Assembly: GCF_001648355.1 (NCBI RefSeq) | Contig: NZ_LXSL01000028.1 | Location: 1 to 64,000, forward strand | Length of the DNA: 64,000 bases | Origin: Eikenella longinqua | GTDB taxonomy: Bacteria > Pseudomonadota > Gammaproteobacteria > Burkholderiales > Neisseriaceae | Direction of reading: 5' to 3' | Shown: positions 62,250 through 64,000 of the stretch, in pieces | Layout of the letters: each line of letters starts with the position of its first letter | Position numbering within the stretch: the first letter of the stretch is position 1 | Notes under the pieces: model-generated | What the model saw: the letters and a program-made list of their open reading frames with translations, nothing else | Database searches by the model: none | Told to the model about the DNA's origin: nothing | Translations under genes and position numbers: made by a program

Positions 62250-62450
62250 TTATTGCAGGTTGCCGTTGGCGGCGGGGGCAGCTTGTTGGTCGCCGTGTTT
62301 GCCGAGGTAGGATACGGCCAAATCGGCGCAGCAGCCGCAGCAGGTGGCCACGCCGAGGGTGGCTTGCAGGTCGCTCAGGCTGTTGGCGCCGGCGGCGACG
62401 GTTTCTTGGATTTGGCGGTCGGAAACGGCATTGCAAACGCAGACGAACAT
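62250..62450 (-). CDS. bfd: Bacterioferritin-associated ferredoxin
   Basis: 66 residues. The BFD-like [2Fe-2S] motif is complete: CVCNAVSD at the start and VATCCGCCAD in the middle. The C-terminal tail GKHGDQQAAPAANGNLQ is longer than usual. Bfd binds bacterioferritin and releases its iron. A strong Fur-like palindrome lies 27 bases upstream, consistent with known iron repression of bfd. The next gene downstream is the hemerythrin protein. Confidence 0.92.
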   Translation of the reverse strand: MFVCVCNAVSDRQIQETVAAGANSLSDLQATLGVATCCGCCADLAVSYLGKHGDQQAAPAANGNLQ

Positions 62451-62476
62451 GATGTGCCTCTATCGGGTGGTTGTGC

Positions 62477-62495
62477 TTGGATGAGAATCAGTATT
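62477..62495. promoter_or_regulatory. Probable Fur box of bfd
   Basis: Centre ATGAGAATCAGTATT matches the Fur consensus in 12 of 19 bases over 62477-62495, with a nearly complete middle. It lies 27-45 bases before the bfd start. Confidence 0.55.
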
Positions 62496-62737
62496 GTTGC
62501 GATATGGTAATGGAGATTATTTATGATTGCAATAGTCTGCTGCGATGCTGTGGCTGTTTTTGTTTCATTGAAGCCCAAGTTTTAGCTTTGCGGAAACTTT
62601 GCCTTGGCTGCATTAAGGAATCGCTTTCAGGTAGCCTTTTGGATATGGGGCGAAACGGGTGTGGCGGGGCGATAAGTTTGGCCGCTGGCGGGCGCTTTAT
62701 AGTAAAATGCGCCCACTTTTATCTGCTGAAATATGAA

Positions 62738-63232
62738 ATGAGTACGAATAAGATTGCATGGTTCCGACTGTGGCCGTATGCGCTGCTGGCGGGTTTGGTG
62801 GTGTTTGCCGACCAGTGGAGCAAGCTGTGGGTGTTGGATCATGTGGTGTTCAACTGGCGTATTCCGGTGATCAAGGGTTTTTTCGATATCACCCATGTAT
62901 ACAACCCGGGCGCGGCATTCAGCTTTTTGGCCGGGGCTTCGGGCTGGCAGAAGTATTTGTTTGCCGGTTTGGCGGTGGTGGTGACGCTGTATTTGGTGTC
63001 AGGGATGCGCGCGCAGAAGTTCGGGCGCGTGGGTAATGTGGCGGCGGCGATGATTATCGGCGGTGCTATCGGCAATGTGATCGACCGCATCAACTACGGT
63101 CATGTGGTGGATTTCCTGCTGTTTTATTGGCAGAACCACTACTACCCGGCGTTTAATGTGGCCGACAGTTTCATCTGCATTGGCGCAGCATTGTTCGTTA
63201 TTGACGGTTTGCGTCAGGGTAGGCACGAATAA
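62738..63232 (+). CDS. lspA: Lipoprotein signal peptidase (signal peptidase II)
   Basis: 164 residues with four membrane helices. The catalytic aspartates lie in GNVIDRINYGHVVDFL and FNVADSFICIG, and the start motif is DQWSKLWV. It removes signal peptides from lipoproteins, of which several are encoded in this window. ATG 62738 is the family start; the frame extends 89 codons further up without relevance. ispH follows after 97 bases in the usual lspA-ispH order. Confidence 0.96.
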   Translation: MSTNKIAWFRLWPYALLAGLVVFADQWSKLWVLDHVVFNWRIPVIKGFFDITHVYNPGAAFSFLAGASGWQKYLFAGLAVVVTLYLVSGMRAQKFGRVGNVAAAMIIGGAIGNVIDRINYGHVVDFLLFYWQNHYYPAFNVADSFICIGAALFVIDGLRQGRHE

Positions 63233-63329
63233 GAATATAGGCAGAGATAGGCTACCTGAAAACGATGTCGCGCAGCCAAGGATGAGTTCCTGCAAAGCTA
63301 GACATCACAGCCACACACGAGGACAAAAC

Positions 63330-64000
63330 ATGACGAAAACCATCATGCTGGCCAACCCGCGCGGCTTTTGCGCGGGCGTGGACCGGGCCATCAATATTGT
63401 AGAGCGGGCGCTGGAGCAGTTTGGCGCGCCGATTTATGTGCGGCACGAGGTGGTGCACAACAAATTCGTGGTGGACAATTTGCGCGCAAAAGGCGCGGTT
63501 TTTGTGGAAGATTTGGTGGACGTACCGCCCGGTGCCACGCTGATTTATTCGGCGCACGGCGTATCCAAGGCGGTGCAGCAGGAGGCGGCGGAGCGCGGCT
63601 TCCGCGTGTTTGACGCCACCTGCCCGCTGGTCACCAAGGTGCACCGCGAAGTGGCGCGGTTGGACGAAAACGGCTACCAAATCATCATGATCGGCCACGC
63701 CGGCCATCCGGAAGTGGAAGGCACGATGGGGCAGTTGGCGCCGGGCAGCATGCTTTTGGTGGAAACGGCGGCAGATGTGGCGCGCTTGCAGGTGCGCAAT
63801 CCAGACAAGCTGGCGCATGTGAGCCAAACCACGCTGTCGATTGATGAAACCAAAGAAATCATCGATGCCCTGCGCGCGCGTTTTCCCAACATCAAAAGCC
63901 CGCGGAAGGAAGATATTTGCTATGCCACCACCAACCGGCAGGAGGCGGTAAAGCAGCTGGCGGCGGAGTGCGACGTGGTGGTGGTAGTGGGCGCGCCCAA
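63330..64000 (+). CDS. ispH: 4-hydroxy-3-methylbut-2-enyl diphosphate reductase, cut by window end
   Basis: About 223 residues visible out of roughly 315-320. NPRGFCAGVDRAINIVE holds the first cluster Cys (residue 13), RHEVVHNKFVV the substrate His, and DATCPLVTKVH the second Cys. The third Cys lies in KEDICYATTNRQ. IspH makes IPP and DMAPP in the MEP pathway. ATG 63330 behind GAGGACAAA. The 3' end is outside the window. Confidence 0.96.
   Translation, partial: MTKTIMLANPRGFCAGVDRAINIVERALEQFGAPIYVRHEVVHNKFVVDNLRAKGAVFVEDLVDVPPGATLIYSAHGVSKAVQQEAAERGFRVFDATCPLVTKVHREVARLDENGYQIIMIGHAGHPEVEGTMGQLAPGSMLLVETAADVARLQVRNPDKLAHVSQTTLSIDETKEIIDALRARFPNIKSPRKEDICYATTNRQEAVKQLAAECDVVVVVGAP

Overview
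The window looks like a chromosome of the genus Eikenella (Neisseriaceae, Betaproteobacteria). The main evidence is about 110 copies, counted by eye on both strands, of the 12-mer AGGCTACCTGAA. This is the AG-eikDUS dialect of the Neisseriaceae DNA uptake sequence. Gene content agrees: a Neisseria-like isc operon, a dnaG-rpoD-tRNA block, a bamE/fur divergent pair, a CadA-type lysine decarboxylase and PflB/PflA. Most genes are GC-rich housekeeping genes. Converging DUS pairs form many of the intergenic hairpins and terminators.

Layout. Positions 1-2220 are the end of an integrated phage or mobile element: an endolysin tail, an overlapping spanin pair, a RepB/ParB-like protein and a broken HTH regulator. 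Positions 2790-15780 hold lysine decarboxylase, a LOG-family hydrolase, two secreted DUF6636-like paralogues, pheA, murA, rpmE, an EEP nuclease, a BolA protein, a methyltransferase and mpl. Positions 16042-24952 hold a flavodoxin-like membrane protein, a YgjP-type peptidase, yhhQ and queF (each behind its own preQ1-I riboswitch), aroE, a Bax-inhibitor-1 protein, purH and a YbgF-like lipoprotein. Positions 25004-32824 hold a SMI1/KNR4 protein, an O-methyltransferase, pcnB, a halogenase-like flavoprotein, trhP and a sotB-like exporter. Positions 33003-33617 are a minus-strand tRNA array (Leu, an odd Cys-like gene, Cys, three Gly). recB follows, then pflB-pflA, a gene remnant with two in-frame stops, and a short zinc/cation exporter.

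Positions 42857-49019 carry tRNA-CAU, rpoD, dnaG, yggX, dapB, bamE and fur. Positions 49119-53794 carry aat, dapD, pncA and glnS. Positions 53970-58616 are the isc operon: an IscR-type promoter, iscR, iscS, an AT-rich two-ORF insert, a 43-residue acidic peptide gene, iscU, three small genes and iscA. rlmE, ftsH, a hemerythrin protein, bfd behind a probable Fur box, lspA and the start of ispH close the window.

Several parts fit together functionally: preQ0 import plus reduction under one ligand (yhhQ, queF); Fe-S assembly and iron control (isc, fur, yggX, bfd, hemerythrin); lysine/DAP and wall metabolism (dapB, dapD, mpl, murA, cadA); and anaerobic pyruvate cleavage (pflB/pflA). I did not find a complete new multi-gene system. 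The best leads are the isc-operon insert and small peptide, the atypical tRNA-Cys-like gene, the extended preQ1 aptamer before yhhQ, and a DUS-linked hairpin repeat family.
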